Shown here one piece after another: positions 47,776 to 59,916 of a stretch of 64,000 nucleotides of DNA. The position numbers were made by a program, and so were the translations under genes. Origin of the DNA: Pilaira anomala. Its lineage: Eukaryota > Mucoromycota > Mucoromycetes > Mucorales > Mucoraceae. Position 1 is the stretch's first letter. Each line of letters begins with the position of its first letter. The notes beneath the pieces are model-generated. The model made no database searches. It worked only from the letters and a program-made list of their open reading frames with translations, and was not told where the DNA came from. Location: NCBI GenBank assembly GCA_025716855.1, contig JAIXMQ010000018.1, forward strand, positions 310,001 through 374,000. Reading direction: 5' to 3'.

Positions 47776-50700
47776 TTAACGGGCAGAAAGAGGGTTGAGT
47801 ACAGGGAAACATTTACGTTTCATAAACTTCCATGCTTCAGCAAGAATAATATATACAACAATGGAAGCAGCAACCATACCCCATTCCCAGCCAATACCAC
47901 TATGCTTAAAGACTTCGGTATTAACACTATAGTAAAAAAAAAAGGTAAGTACGATTGAAATAGATTATAAAAATATTAAACAAATGTTACTTACACAGGC
48001 ACGTAGAGAACAATGAACATAATACCGAAACCAAATAACCAAGAGTAATACATGTAATAGTTTTGCTTTTGAGTAATTCCACGCCATGTCCAAGTAGGGT
48101 TAACAAGATCACGACAAGTTTGAGCATGGAGTAACAATAAAACGGTCATGGTAACAAACAAAGCACCACGTGCACGGTAAACAAGCTCACAAGTATCGTT
48201 ATATTCCTTGTTACAGTTGTCACCCAAGTTTCCATCACCATAACCATAAATGACAACAACATAGTTACACAAACAAATAAGACCCATCATAATACCATAA
48301 TAAAGAATATCGATAATATTACGGTAACGGAAGAGACTTTGCTTTTCAGTTCTAGGAGGAACAAGCATTTGATCTGGGTGAACATGCTCAAGACCGAGTG
48401 CCATGGCAGGAGGAGCACTGGTAATCAAGTTGTTAAACAAAATTTGAATAGGAGAAAGAGGGAATACGATTCCATCTGCATTACGGAAAGCCAAACAAAT
48501 GAGCAAAGGAGTCAATTCAGCAACGTTAACAGAAACCATATGAACGGTAAATTTAGAAATATTGGAAAATACACGACGACCTTCACGAATAGCAGAAACA
48601 ATAGTAGCAAAGTTATCATCAACCAGGATAATATCAGCAGCTTGTTTAGCAACATCAGAACCACCTTGACCCATAGCAATACCAATATCAGATTCTTTAA
48701 GAGAAGGACTATCATTTACACCATCACCAGTCATAGCAGAAATCTTCTTACGACGATGAAGTGCTTCAATCATTTTAACCTTGGTATCAGGACTACAACG
48801 AGCAACAACAAGAGGCAAATCAGGTAAAGCATCAATAGAATCCTCTGACAGCTTATCAAAAGCTTGTGCAGACATGACGAGATGATCAACATTTCCGTCC
48901 TTGGGAATAATACTCACTTCACGAGCAATAGCAGTAGCAGTAGCAATATGGTCACCAGTCAACATATGAACAGTGATACCAGCACGATGACATTCTTCAA
49001 CGGCAACCTTAGATTCAGCACGAGGAGGATCATAGATACCGACAAGACCCAAAAAGACCATATCTCTTTCAATTTCTTCACGAGTGAAAGAACTGAAAGT
49101 GAATTTTTCACCACCCTTATTAGAAATACGTCTAGCAGCTAAAGAGAGTACACGAAGACCACCGGAAGCAAGGGTATCAACATTTTTAAGAACACGTTCA
49201 CTTAATTCAGCTTGACTAATAGGTTCAATACGATCACCTAATTGAATACTGGTACAACATTCCAAGACACGTTCAGTAGCACCTTTCAAGAATGCAACAT
49301 TTCCTTCAGTCTTGTTTTCACAAATAACACTCATACGTTTAACAGTAGAATCAAAAGGATATTCAGAGATCAATTCCCATCCACCTTCAGGATCTTCATG
49401 GCCAGTTAAAGTAGGCTTACCCATCTTCATCTTGTGAGCAAATACTTGAAGGGCAATTTCAGTTGGGTCACCAATACCATACCATTCATTTGTTTCTTTA
49501 TCTTGACGAATTTCACTCATATTACAAAGAGCAGCAGAGCGAACTAATTCACGTAAACCATCATTCATGTTTTCTCTCGTCATTGTCTTTTCTCCGTCTT
49601 CCATAACAGCTTCACCTTCAGTAGTGAAACCAAGACCGCTCACCTTGAAGAAACCAGTATCAGGTCTCCAGAAACGAGTCAAGACCATTTTAGATTGAGT
49701 TAAAGTACCAGTCTTATCAGAACAAATGTTAGTGACAGAGCCCAAATTTTCAAGAGCAACTAAACGACGAACAAGAGCATTGGCTCTCGCCATAGCGTTT
49801 ACACCAAATGCTTGGGTTAATGTAACAACGGCAATAAGACCTTCAGGAATAACAGCAATAGCAGTAGAAATAGCATAAAGAGCAACTTGATCATCAATTT
49901 GAAATTTGACAACTGCGAATACAATAATTAAAGCGATAATAGCAATAACTAAGAGAACAAGAGCCATACGATCAAGAGCCTTTTGAAGAGGTGTACGAGC
50001 ATTATCACCACTGTCTAATAAACGTTTGGCGATTTTACCGATTTCGGTTGACATACCAGTAGATGTAACCATAGCTCTACCACGACCTTTACATAATGTA
50101 GTACTAGAGTAAGTCATGTTAACACGATCACCTAATGGGACTTCAGCGGTATCAAGAGTAGCATTGACTTTGTTAACAGGAAGAGATTCACCAGTAAGCA
50201 AAGCTTCATCAATATCCATATTGAAAGATCTATTTTTTTTTTTTAAAAAAAAATTGTTTAGTATATCAAAATTATTATGACGACATGTTATATATATACA
50301 TACTCAATAACACGACAATCGGCACCCACAACGTCACCATTCTTAAGAATGACTACATCACCAGGAACAAGTTCACGAGTAGCAACAGTCTTTTGATGTC
50401 CATCACGAATGACTTCGGCGGTAGGAGAAGCCATTTGACGAAGAGATTCCATAGTTTTTTCAGCCTTATATTCTTGCATAAAACCAATACCAGCATTTAA
50501 GAACATGATAAAGGCAATGACACCACCTTCAATCCAATCTTTGAAAACAAAAGAGACAACCATAGCAATAACCAAGATAAGCACCATGAAATTTAAAAAT
50601 TGCTTCAACATTAATTTGACAGGATTTACACCACCATCACCTTCCATTTCATTGAAGCCATGTTCAGCTCTCTTTGATTCAATGACAGATTCGGATAAAC

Positions 50701-50932
50701 CATCTTGGATACTAGATTTTAAAAGTTCAGCTACTTTCTCGATTTCCATTGTATGATAAGGTGGGCCTTCGACCACAGGTCTATTATCATTTTCTTTACT
50801 GATATAATTTCTCTTGCGCATCAAGACAGATTTTAAAAGCGATTTCTTCTCGTTAGAAGAATGACCTTGAGTACGCTCTTCATGACTAACATTGATTTTT
50901 TTCTCGCTGTTAGCTTTATTAGTTTCTACCAT
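47776..50932 (-). CDS. ENA: P-type cation ATPase, ENA (type IID, Na+/K+ efflux) family
   Basis: Plasma-membrane ATPase of the fungal ENA type, exporting sodium or potassium. Three exons (50932-50304, 50229-47995, 47926-47776) keep frame and give about 1,004 residues. The A domain has EALLTGESLPVNK. The TM4 region has AVIPEGLIAVVTL. The phosphorylated Asp is in CSDKTGTLTQSKM. The nucleotide domain has FLKGATERVLE. The hinge has MLTGDHIATA and MTGDGVNDSPSL. The C-terminal transmembrane segments follow, ending KRKCFPVLNPLSAR. The basic N-terminal ~60 residues are cytosolic. The start was taken as ATG at 50932. Sequence identifies a type II ATPase clearly; ENA rather than SERCA/PMR1 is inferred from motif style and fungal context. 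About 1.9 kb of DNA precedes it. Confidence 0.92.
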
Positions 50933-52826
50933 CACTTTTTATTAAAATATAAATGTATGGAATAATATAAAAAGTAAAAAAGAACAAAAAACTGAATTAA
51001 TTACAATGAGTTCCTTTTTATAAATGAACTTTATTTCCAGAAAAAAAAACAAGTGCAATGGAAGTTTTGGAAGTCGTAACCTAAAATAAAATATAGAAGA
51101 AATAAATCCACTAGGTCGTTTCAAGTCATTTTATTGGCTGTTGATAATATAAAATCAGAAAAATTATACTTTTCTCTTGAAATGATCTGAAAATTTCCAT
51201 CAGTTTTCTTTTTTATTTCATAGATGAAGATATAAAAGTGAATTGAATTTTATATTTTGAACGATTATCAATTTTTTTTTTATTATTTGTATCGCTTTAA
51301 TTCAAAAAAAAAAAAAAAAAAAAAAGTTGGTTTATGCATTTATAATCCATTCTAAAAGCTGTACTTGAATGCGCTTAGCGAAAAACGTCAGAAATTAACG
51401 AAAAAAAACTTTGCGCCAATTGTGCGATTTGTTGAAAATAGTCGGATACGAACCAAATTTGGTGATTTTCATGTTTTATCGCTTTTTTGGATCCTTCTAC
51501 TCTTACCACATGTTGTAAAATTACCTTTTTCTTTTTCTTCAAACTCTATTTTTGTAGAACAAACATCGATGCAGTCATTTGGTCTTTAGGTCCTGTTCAA
51601 TTACAACAACATGTTAAGCTAAACCTTATCAGCATCTCTTTTTCTTTTTTTTTTTTTCAAAAAAAATTATCGAGTAATTTTTTTACAAATAAAGTTCCGT
51701 ATCTTTTTTAAAAACACGAAGATCTTTCTTTTTCTCGTGCCACAAAAACCATTGTTTACCAGCAAAATTAGCTCAAAATTAACTTTTTAGGTCTGGTAGT
51801 TGTACACGCTGCAATAAATTTTTTTTATACCTTTCAAAACTTGTTAAATGTATCTCCGTTTTTTTTTTTAAAAAAAATATCAATTGAACATTATACGTGT
51901 TATATCTAATATAAGTACATGAATATTGTGTAATAAATGTTAAATAAGTATGAAACATTTAGATATTTCTAGAAGCATTGTAATGTATATAACAGAAAGT
52001 ATACCTTAACAATCAGCATTTTATCCTGTTGTTGAGTACATATATACACAGAATTAAAGAAAAGCTTTATCAGTAGCCATGGAAACATTTGACCTAACGA
52101 CGGATACACGGAATTGACAATTCCAAATGTACTCAATTTAAAAAATGAAATCAAACCAAACGTATACGTTTAGATTTTAATTCATTTTCATAATTCGACC
52201 TATTGTTTTAAACCTTTATCTTTGTAATGAAATGTTTACACATTGTGCACACCCCACTTTTTTTTTTTTTTTTACGATAAGAGATCTCGATCCGTTACTG
52301 AGACAAAATAAAGGTACACTCGGACATTTTACTCCAAAACTTAACTTGCTCAGATAAGTACATCATTCGTGTCCAATTTGTCGGTTTCTATAACCATTTT
52401 TATACAGAAAAAGTCAAGTTTTTTTTTTCAATAGAGTCTATGCCTTAATAATGAATATTTCTTTTTTATCTTGACGTCACAGATGATTTCATAGTAGATC
52501 ATTTTTTGATAGATCTGCTACTTTAATGAAACCAAGTCTTTTTGCGTGAATTATCAATTGAGCGAAATTTCCTATAGACAACGTATGAAATGTTTTGTTT
52601 TCATGTAATATATTTTTGCCCCAAATTAAACTTTTACACACAATGAATAAAGACATTAATTCTAATTTTGAATTATAAACTTGTAATTCCTTTTTTGATT
52701 AGTAGGACAAGACACATCCAAGTTGACATTTCTATCTTTTTCGTCTAATCAAAATTTCACGGCTTGGAGGACAATTAAAATAAAAAATATTTTTTTCTCC
52801 CCATCTTTTTGAATAGCCAAAAGAAT
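50933..52826. promoter_or_regulatory. Long divergent intergenic region between ENA ATPase and DCC1
   Basis: About 1.9 kb, the longest gene-free stretch outside the repeat regions. It is AT-rich with poly-A (51304-51325) and poly-T (52258-52274) tracts. Short open frames have unlike low-complexity translations. ENA genes are usually salt- and pH-induced from long promoters, so regulatory sites are plausible, but I recognise none specifically. Confidence 0.5.
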
Positions 52827-54030
52827 ATGGAAACTAAACTTGTATATAAAAAAGACTTTGAAAAGAATGCGTATAGTCTTGTGGAACTTGGATCAGCTGA
52901 ACTGGTTCAAGTCTTTGAATCAGGAGACTGGTGAGGAAGCAAAACAACAATAAAATAAAATAAAAAGAAGATCTCATTGGTAATTAGTATCGTAATTAAA
53001 GGTTTAGCAGAAGACGAAGCCGTATTATGTACAGATTCAAAGACATTTGTTGTACGTCAAGTGAATACTTCAAACTCGATTGTTCTGATTGATGGAGAAG
53101 AAAAAGAAGGTTGTCACAGGGTCCATGACGACTTGTCAAGTACGATTGAATTATTGCCTTGTTTAGCTAGATTAGGTCGATTAGATGAATTATTGAAAGA
53201 TTCAACCTTTTCAGGACTAGAAAATGAAGAACATACAAAGAGAACAAAGGTAGTTAATAATAATAATAAAAATAAAACGAGCCATGCAGCTAAAAATGTT
53301 ATTATAGACAATGTATAGTTTACAAGATTTATTATCTGTTGTACAAGCAAGTGAACAAGAGCTTTTGGAAGGATTAAAAGAAAGAGGAGGATTTGAATAT
53401 GAAGGATATTATCGATTGTTTGATAAAGATTATTTATTAGAATTAATTGATTATTTGCTTACGAATTTATTAATTCATGGGTTGGACATTCAACAAATCA
53501 CCTTGGATCAAGCAAAGGAATGTGTTCGTGAAGGGTCACAAGAAGAACGAGTGGATATACCAGATGATATATTAGAAGCGATGCTGAAACAATTCTCAAC
53601 ATCAGAAGTAGAAGCGATAAGATTTGATCGTAGCAAGATTTGTAGATTTTTAGGTGAATGGATTTTATTGAATCCAAAAGGAAAAAGATGGGAAATGCAA
53701 GACTTTATGAAGTTATGGTCTACAATGAGTCATGAATTATTTAAACCAGAGTTAAAAGATATTGAAGGGTTGTATATTTTACATGAAACAACTAAATTAC
53801 AAACAGTGATGCATTATATTCAATACTTTTCAATTAAAGAGTTATCAACTGATCCAGCACAGAGATTTGCTACATTATTCTCAGAGAAACCTTTATGGAA
53901 GTTGGAAGAAATTCAAATGTTTTTAGTTGATTTGGCACCAACTAAAAAGCAATTAGAACATTTGTTACTCAAGTTTGCTAGATCTCATCGTCAACAAAAT
54001 ACTATATTATATGGTAGTCGTATTAAATAA
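52827..54030 (+). CDS. DCC1: Sister chromatid cohesion protein DCC1
   Basis: Subunit of the Ctf18-Dcc1-Ctf8 alternative clamp loader, which acts with PCNA at replication forks and in cohesion. Three exons, 52827-52930, 52988-53249 and 53308-54030, keep frame and give 362 residues. Conserved blocks are IVIKGLAEDEAVLCTDSKTF near the N-terminus, the YSLQDLLSVVQASEQEL helix, LFDKDYLLELIDYLL, and the winged-helix C-terminal part (QRFATLFSEKPLWKLEEI). Intron 2 was called because the exon-read-through frame runs to a stop after a low-complexity Asn/Lys stretch, and the ACA ATG acceptor restores the family sequence. Its stop lies 15 bp from that of the convergent gene on the other strand. Identification is strong. 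Confidence 0.93.
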
Positions 54031-54045
54031 AAAGTTATTTATTTA

Positions 54046-54834
54046 CTACTTTTTAAAATATCTTTTAGAAATATTGATTACATCTTGATATTCTTTACGA
54101 TATTCCCAAGTGATATCATATCTTGATAATTTGTCACAAATGTATTGTAAAGAATCAAACCAAGTATCATTTGAATTTAATGAAATAAGAGACCATTTAT
54201 AATTAAAGTCTCTACAGTTGAATTCATTAAAATTCTTTAGGATTTTTGATATTTCGAGTATGATAGTTCTACCAAACTTGACATTAGAAAACAAGTGTTG
54301 TCTTACTTCAGAAGGACAGTTCAAGCTTTCTTGTGCTAAGATGATTAAACCAAATAAGCAAGTGATAGATTCTTGATTTTCAATCATTGTAGAATACAGT
54401 ATTTGATTTAAACTAGAATAAATTTCTGAGGCTCTACCAAATTGTTCACTTGGTCTTTGCTTATCTAACGATTTGGCAATTGAACGCACTTGTAATCTTA
54501 GATTCTTTAATTCTTCAATGTCGTCTTTCTTCTTGTTATAATAATGTCGACTATAAATCACATTAGCTACTTGAGGATAATCTTCAATTGTGGTCGTTAA
54601 TATTTGAAAAAGTGCCATTTTTGATAAATTAAATAACCAATCATTATTTAATTTTTCATTTAATGGCTCAATCACAAATGTAGAACTTGTTAAATATTCA
54701 CATCTTTCTTCTTCTTTTTCACTCTTTTGTTGTTGTTGTTGTTGCTCTTGTTGTTTTAATGGCTTTTGTTCTTGTGGTTGGACTGGTACAAATCCAATCA
54801 ATGAGAACAAATAGGATAATAGTGTGTTTGTCAT
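54046..54834 (-). CDS. Uncharacterised helical protein (possibly Cut8/Sts1-like)
   Basis: Single-exon, 262-residue protein that I do not firmly recognise. The start is hydrophobic (LLSYLFSLIGFV), then Gln/Lys/Glu-rich (residues 22-45). From about residue 60 it is helical, with FNLSKMALFQILTTTIEDYP. It has a Tyr/Lys-rich middle and a final part with KWSLISLNSNDTWFDSLQY. Length, a helical-bundle style and a helix followed by a conserved-looking Pro recall Cut8/Sts1, the factor tethering proteasomes at the nucleus. This is weak and not supported by a diagnostic motif. The coding frame is real-looking: it is long and sits tail-to-tail 15 bp from DCC1. Confidence 0.5.
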   Translation of the reverse strand: MTNTLLSYLFSLIGFVPVQPQEQKPLKQQEQQQQQQKSEKEEERCEYLTSSTFVIEPLNEKLNNDWLFNLSKMALFQILTTTIEDYPQVANVIYSRHYYNKKKDDIEELKNLRLQVRSIAKSLDKQRPSEQFGRASEIYSSLNQILYSTMIENQESITCLFGLIILAQESLNCPSEVRQHLFSNVKFGRTIILEISKILKNFNEFNCRDFNYKWSLISLNSNDTWFDSLQYICDKLSRYDITWEYRKEYQDVINISKRYFKK

Positions 54835-55447
54835 ATATAATAATAATAATTAATTTTTTCTGCTTCTTTTTTTTTTAACTGGGAATAATAATGAAAAATC
54901 TGTAAAAAACCAAATAGACATAATATAATGTAATTTAATTTTCAAACAGCTTTTTTGGTTTGTTTCGTCTTGAATCTTGTTAAAAAAAAGGCACTCTTCT
55001 TTTTTTTTTATTTTGCTGTGATGTTTGTGTTTGTGTTTGTGTTATATATATATATATATATAGGTGACTATGGTTACCGATCGCTTCTTTTTTTTCCTAT
55101 TTCTTCAAAAAAAGAGATATGTGGGAAAATAAAAGAGAATCAAAAAAAAGGGGGGAAAGTTGTTTTTATTTAAATAAACTAAAATCATCATGTGGTCTAT
55201 CATCTGATTCAATTCAAGCCGATAATTCCCGTTTCCCCCTTTTATTGAAATTGTATCTTTCATTGGATAAACAATAGACACGGTCAAGTAAAGCGCGACG
55301 CGTTCCAAAAAAAAAAAAAAAAAATAGAGTAAAAATAATCGCGTTTCTTCTTTTTTTTTTTCTTTCTTTTTGTCCCACACATACCCTCTCTCTCTCTCGC
55401 TCGCGCTCTCTCTCTCTCTTTCTCTCTTTTAATTCATTTCTTTTTAC
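54835..55447. promoter_or_regulatory. Divergent promoter between the uncharacterised gene and the RING/TRAF gene
   Basis: AT-rich DNA with a (TA)n tract near 55045-55062 and a long (CT)n microsatellite (about 55386-55430) that probably forms the 5' leader of the RING/TRAF gene. No gene is recognised. Confidence 0.45.
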
Positions 55448-57056
55448 ATGAGCAAAAAAGTTAATCTATTGCTGGACGAACCATGTCCTGAACTATTATG
55501 TGGTATTTGCTCAGGTAAAAACACTTTACTTTTTAACTTGACTTTCAAGTAAATAACTTTTTCTTTTCCAGATGTATTGGAAGACCCTGTCCAAGTTCAT
55601 TGTCCAGAAGGTAAATAGTTTAAGCCGCTTTAAAAAAAATAATAATTAAAGTATTAACCGTACAGAATAGATCATATGTTTTGTAGTAAATGTATTCATA
55701 GTCATGTGGAATTTGGACAAGCAACATGTCCCATTTGTTTTACAATATTAGACAGAAAGTCCTTTCAGTTATCAAAGTTTGTTGCCAGACAAATTGGTAG
55801 ATTACGTATACAATGTTGTTATGCTGATAATGGGTGTTTATGGCAAGGTTTATTTTCGGACAATCATATTTCAGAGGTAAATCTCCCCCCCCCCTCCCTA
55901 TTATTTGTATACTATATACATATACTCAAACCTTACATATATATATGTGTAGTGCGAGTTTAAACCTTGTGTGTGTCCTAATAGTATAAATGGATGTTTA
56001 GTAGATAATTTGAGTCAAAAGAGTAAAGAAGAACATTTAAAAGTATGTTTATATCAAGAATTAAGCTGCCCCAATAATATCCTTACATGTCGACCATTTT
56101 TAAGAAGAGATACATCTTTACATGAAAATGAATGTGCATCCTATGCATGCCCTTATGCGATAGAAGGATGCCCATTTGTTGCTACGTTACCTCAAGTGAC
56201 TATTCATTGTGATGGATATTGTGGTAGATTACATAAAAAAGTACAAGATTTGGAGATGGAATGTAAACGATTAAATAATTTAATTCAAGAGGTTACGATT
56301 GGATTAAATTCGAAATTACCTTCAACACCGGAAGATAGTAACAACAACAACAACAATAATAATAATAATAATAATACTAAACAACATGATACATCTATGG
56401 ATGAAATGGCATTATTTCATCAAATGTTTAGTAGTGATCCATTTGGTGCATTAGATTTAAATGATAAATCAACCGATACAGCTATGGATATAAATAATTT
56501 ACCTGATCTTAGTTTTTTGGATTCTGTATTTGATACGGCTACTTCACCTCAACCACTTCAATTTATACCACCTGTGAATGTACCTAAAAGAACAAGTCAT
56601 GGCAAAAAGATTAGATATAGTAAAAATGTCCGATTGGCTCATAGTGCATTAAGAATGGCAAGACAAAGAACTGCAAGTAATACCACAAATCCTTCGAACG
56701 ATGCTATTTTAAATAATCTCGATATCGCAAAACAAAAGAGTCAAATCACTTTTAAAAATATGGAAGATCTTACTGAATTTTTAAATGATAATGATACTTT
56801 AAACAAAACTAAATCAATTACTGAACCAATAACAACAAATACAAATACAACAACAACATCATCATCATTATCATCATCATCGCCACCGCCACTGCCACAA
56901 ACATCACAGTCAGTAAAATCTCCTCCATCTACAACAACTGCGACTGCAACTGCAGCAACAACAAGTACTACTTCGGTACCAAAAAGAAGACCCATGTTTA
57001 TATTAGCATCTTCATACTTATCAAATTATAATACAAATAATGATAAACCATTGTAA
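55448..57056 (+). CDS. RING finger and TRAF-type zinc finger protein (probable E3 ubiquitin ligase)
   Basis: Four exons (55448-55514, 55572-55610, 55671-55876, 55953-57056) give 471 residues. The N-terminal RING is assembled across the first three exons: CGICSDVLEDPVQVHC, then HMFCSKCIHSH and CPICF. TRAF-type zinc fingers follow (CCYADNGCLWQG, CEFKPCVCPNSINGC, CPNNILTCR, CPYAIEGCPF, ending in a Cys/His pair). A short coiled coil (HKKVQDLEMECKRLNNLIQE) and a long Asn/Ser/Thr/Pro-rich C-terminal tail complete it. No MATH domain is visible. The RING implies ubiquitin transfer; TRAF-finger proteins usually act as adaptors. The substrate is unknown. The exon 2 donor and short exon sizes fit the RING split exactly. 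Confidence 0.9.
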
Positions 57057-57095
57057 ATAACTTTTCTTTTCTTTTCTTTTTTTTTACTATAATTA

Positions 57096-57854
57096 TTATA
57101 ATTGACTTAATTTATTCAATAGTTCTTGATTCTTTTCTTCTTGCATCTTTAACTTGGATTCTAATTCTTTATAAGCTTCTTTTAATGATTCTAATTCTTC
57201 TTCATGTGTGAAACTGACACTCTTGATAACTGATTCTACTACTTTGACAATTCTCCATAAACGAAAGATAATTAAAAGACTATCAAAAGAAAAATATTTA
57301 ATATAAATATTTAGATCAAAAGATTGGATATTGTATATCACATTACCCAGCCACTTCTCGTTCTTTTCCTCTTAATCCAACTTCTAATACGACACTCATT
57401 ATTACAACTACAGATACAAAGAAGAGGTCAGTAACTCTATTTTGATGATTCTATATAAAAAAATTTTTTTACCAAATGCATCAAAAACATGTAATTTCCA
57501 ATGAGGCCAACCAGGTAAATAATATCCAGGGCCAAAAGCAATCAAACATAAAATACATTCAACCAAAAATAAGAAAACAATCGAGATACCGATGACTTCG
57601 GCCATTTCAAAAGCAATAAATAATAAACCTTCTTTAGAAGAAGAAGAAGATAAAGCGGTAAAAGGAGCTTGACACTCATGAAAAAAAGTATAAACGATCT
57701 GAATCACAGCACAAATCGTATCTATGGCAACAAGACCCAAGACCGCGATATGAAAATTTTGAGTTTCTAACTTTTCCCCAAGTTTTTCACGCCAAGTTCT
57801 TTCCTGTAAAATGAATCCATCTTCTTCATTACTCAAAGCACCGTAAGAACTCAT
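57096..57854 (-). CDS. HVCN1: Voltage-gated proton channel (Hv1 type)
   Basis: A voltage-sensor-only channel conducting protons across the plasma membrane. Three exons, 57854-57473, 57407-57347 and 57279-57096, give 208 residues. S1 holds the selectivity-filter aspartate (VAIDTICAV, about D45). S2 is the hydrophobic stretch ending VECILCLIAFG. S3 starts HVFDAF (D125) and is completed by exon 2 (VIMSVVLEVG). S4 is RLWRIVKVVE, with R154, R157 and K160 as gating charges; the third position is Lys where animal Hv1 has Arg. A C-terminal coiled coil (residues 165-208) suggests a dimer. The start ATG at 57854 follows a TTG that should not be used. It converges on the RING/TRAF gene with 39 bp between stops. 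Confidence 0.9.
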
Positions 57855-57991
57855 TCTAATATGTAAACGGAACAAAAAGTTAAAAAGGTAAAAACAAAAA
57901 CAAAAACCACCGAGAAAAACTTTTTTTTTTGTGTATGGTTACACTAATCATCATTTATACACACATTTATTATTTATATATTATTTACTTT

Positions 57992-59693
57992 TTAAGATTG
58001 CAAAACAAAGTTTTGAATAAAAGTTTCACCATGTACATTATATTCGATTTCACATTCTAATTCTCTTGGGTTATCAGTACCTTTATGACAAGTAAAGACG
58101 CCGGAAATCTTTTCACCCATCTTCATTTGAACAGGTTTTTCTAAAATAAAGCTAGTTTGTTTCCAATGTGTATCTTCACCAAATGGACTTGTCGTCATAA
58201 AGATTTCACCAGGTACCTTTTGAGATTGTTGATCTAAAGGAATCGAATGTCCATCACGTGTAAACCAAGTATCAAACCAACCACCAAACGCAGTGACCAC
58301 ACTATCCTTTTTAATTTCTACCTCAAATGAACTCACAAAATCTAATTGTTTAATTGTGATTGTTTGAAGTGGAAGATCTTTCAAGGTAATAACAGAGGAT
58401 ACAACACTATCAGCACGAATAAAATCAACAACGGCTTCATTTAATGTAGGTTCCTTCATTGCACTCATTTTAAATCCATATACATCGTTCCAAAAGTTAA
58501 CTTTATCATTCTTCAAGTCTTCATCATCTAATGCAGCCATCAAAATACGTGTTTGACTAGGTGCCATGATACCATTTGGAGCTAACCAACGATCACGAGC
58601 GACAAGAACTGAATCCAACATGGCTTCAAATAATAAAAAGTAACCCATCCATTCGGAAATAATGATATCTACTTGAGGAACAGGTAATTCGATTTCTTCT
58701 ACCTTACCACGTACACAAGTAATAATATGATCTAATCCATTTTCCTTGATATTTAATTTTGCTTTTTCGATAATAGCAGAATTATCGACCGAGAATACTT
58801 GTTTGGCACCTGCTTTAGCAGCAAACATGGACAAGATACCTGTTCCACAACCCACATCCAAGACAATCTTGTTCTTAAAGACATCCTTATTTTCATAAAC
58901 AAAATCACGATAAGCTTCCGTACGTGCTCTATCCTTCAACATTTGTTCGTGAATATCGTTTTGAGCGTAACCGTTAAAGTAATAATTTCCTTGATCGATT
59001 AAAGCAGCATTGGAAGGATCTTTTTCGTCATTGGCGATGGTATCAAAGAATCTCTTTTTTACCATGGATTTATATTCTTCGAATTGACCTTGTAAGTTCT
59101 CGGTCTTTTCTTGTGTGGACATTAATAATTTTAATAATTGAGCTTCTAATTCAGTTGTGGTATTGACTTGATTTAAATCGACGGTAGGGAGTGGTGCAAA
59201 AGGTTTATTGGACGACTTTTCTTCTTGGTGATCATCCTCTAATTCTTCAAATGCAAATAATAATGCATCATCAGTTAATACAGGTTGCAAGTATTCATCT
59301 TGTGTCCAAAATGGTTCAGAACCATTTAATTTGAATTGTTTGGTTTGAGCGAGTTCAGGATCAACTTGAACTTGTTTACGGATATAATTAATCATACGGA
59401 TACACTTGTAGAAATCAAGATGAAGGTCACGTTTCACTGCCTTGAAATCAAATCCATGGTGTTCCTTGATATGTTGAAATGTTTCTAAAGTCTTTGGGAA
59501 AATTTGAGGACAAAATAAACATTGAGACTCTTCTTGTTCCTCTTCGTCGTTGGACCAGTCATCCCAAGCAACATCTATTCAAAAAAAAAACTGATTAATC
59601 AACTGAGAAATAAAGTTTTTCATCTATTTCCTTACCTTGAGGATCGAATTCAGAGGGTTCGTACTGAGATTCGTTACAGGTAGAGTGTGCCAT
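57992..59693 (-). CDS. PRMT3: Protein arginine N-methyltransferase 3
   Basis: Type I arginine methyltransferase; PRMT3 methylates ribosomal protein S2 in other eukaryotes. Two exons, 59693-59636 and 59574-57992, give 546 residues. The N-terminal C2H2 finger diagnostic of PRMT3 is present (CLFCPQIFPKTLETF, then HIKEHH). The catalytic core has SAM-binding VLDVGCGTGILSMFAAKAG, the double-E loop SEWMGYFLLFEAMLDS, and the THW loop. The C-terminal beta-barrel ends NVHGETFIQNFVLQS. The acidic linker at about residues 100-125 is typical. A 223-bp divergent promoter separates it from POL12. Very secure. Confidence 0.95.
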
Positions 59694-59916
59694 ACTATAC
59701 AATACTTTGTTGAAAGAAAACAAAAAAAAAAAAAGATTTTTTTTTTCGATTTTTCTGTCATTTTTTTGCAGGACAAGGTAAACAAGTCACGATAGAAAAA
59801 GAAGGGGAAAAAAAAGGTGTTTTAGCCACCCACGCGCTACTCGCGGTTTTTTTTTTTTCTTCTTCTTCTTCTTTCGTGTTCGTGTTTCTTTTTTTTTTTA
59901 TATATATATACACAAC

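Noticed and set aside
51365..51711. Two overlapping ~74-codon frames in the ENA-DCC1 intergenic region
   Set aside because: No recognisable motif, poor composition, and different frames open over the same T-rich DNA.
56741..56995. Val/Asp-rich minus-strand frame inside the RING/TRAF gene
   Set aside because: Antisense of the Thr/Ser/Ala low-complexity tail.
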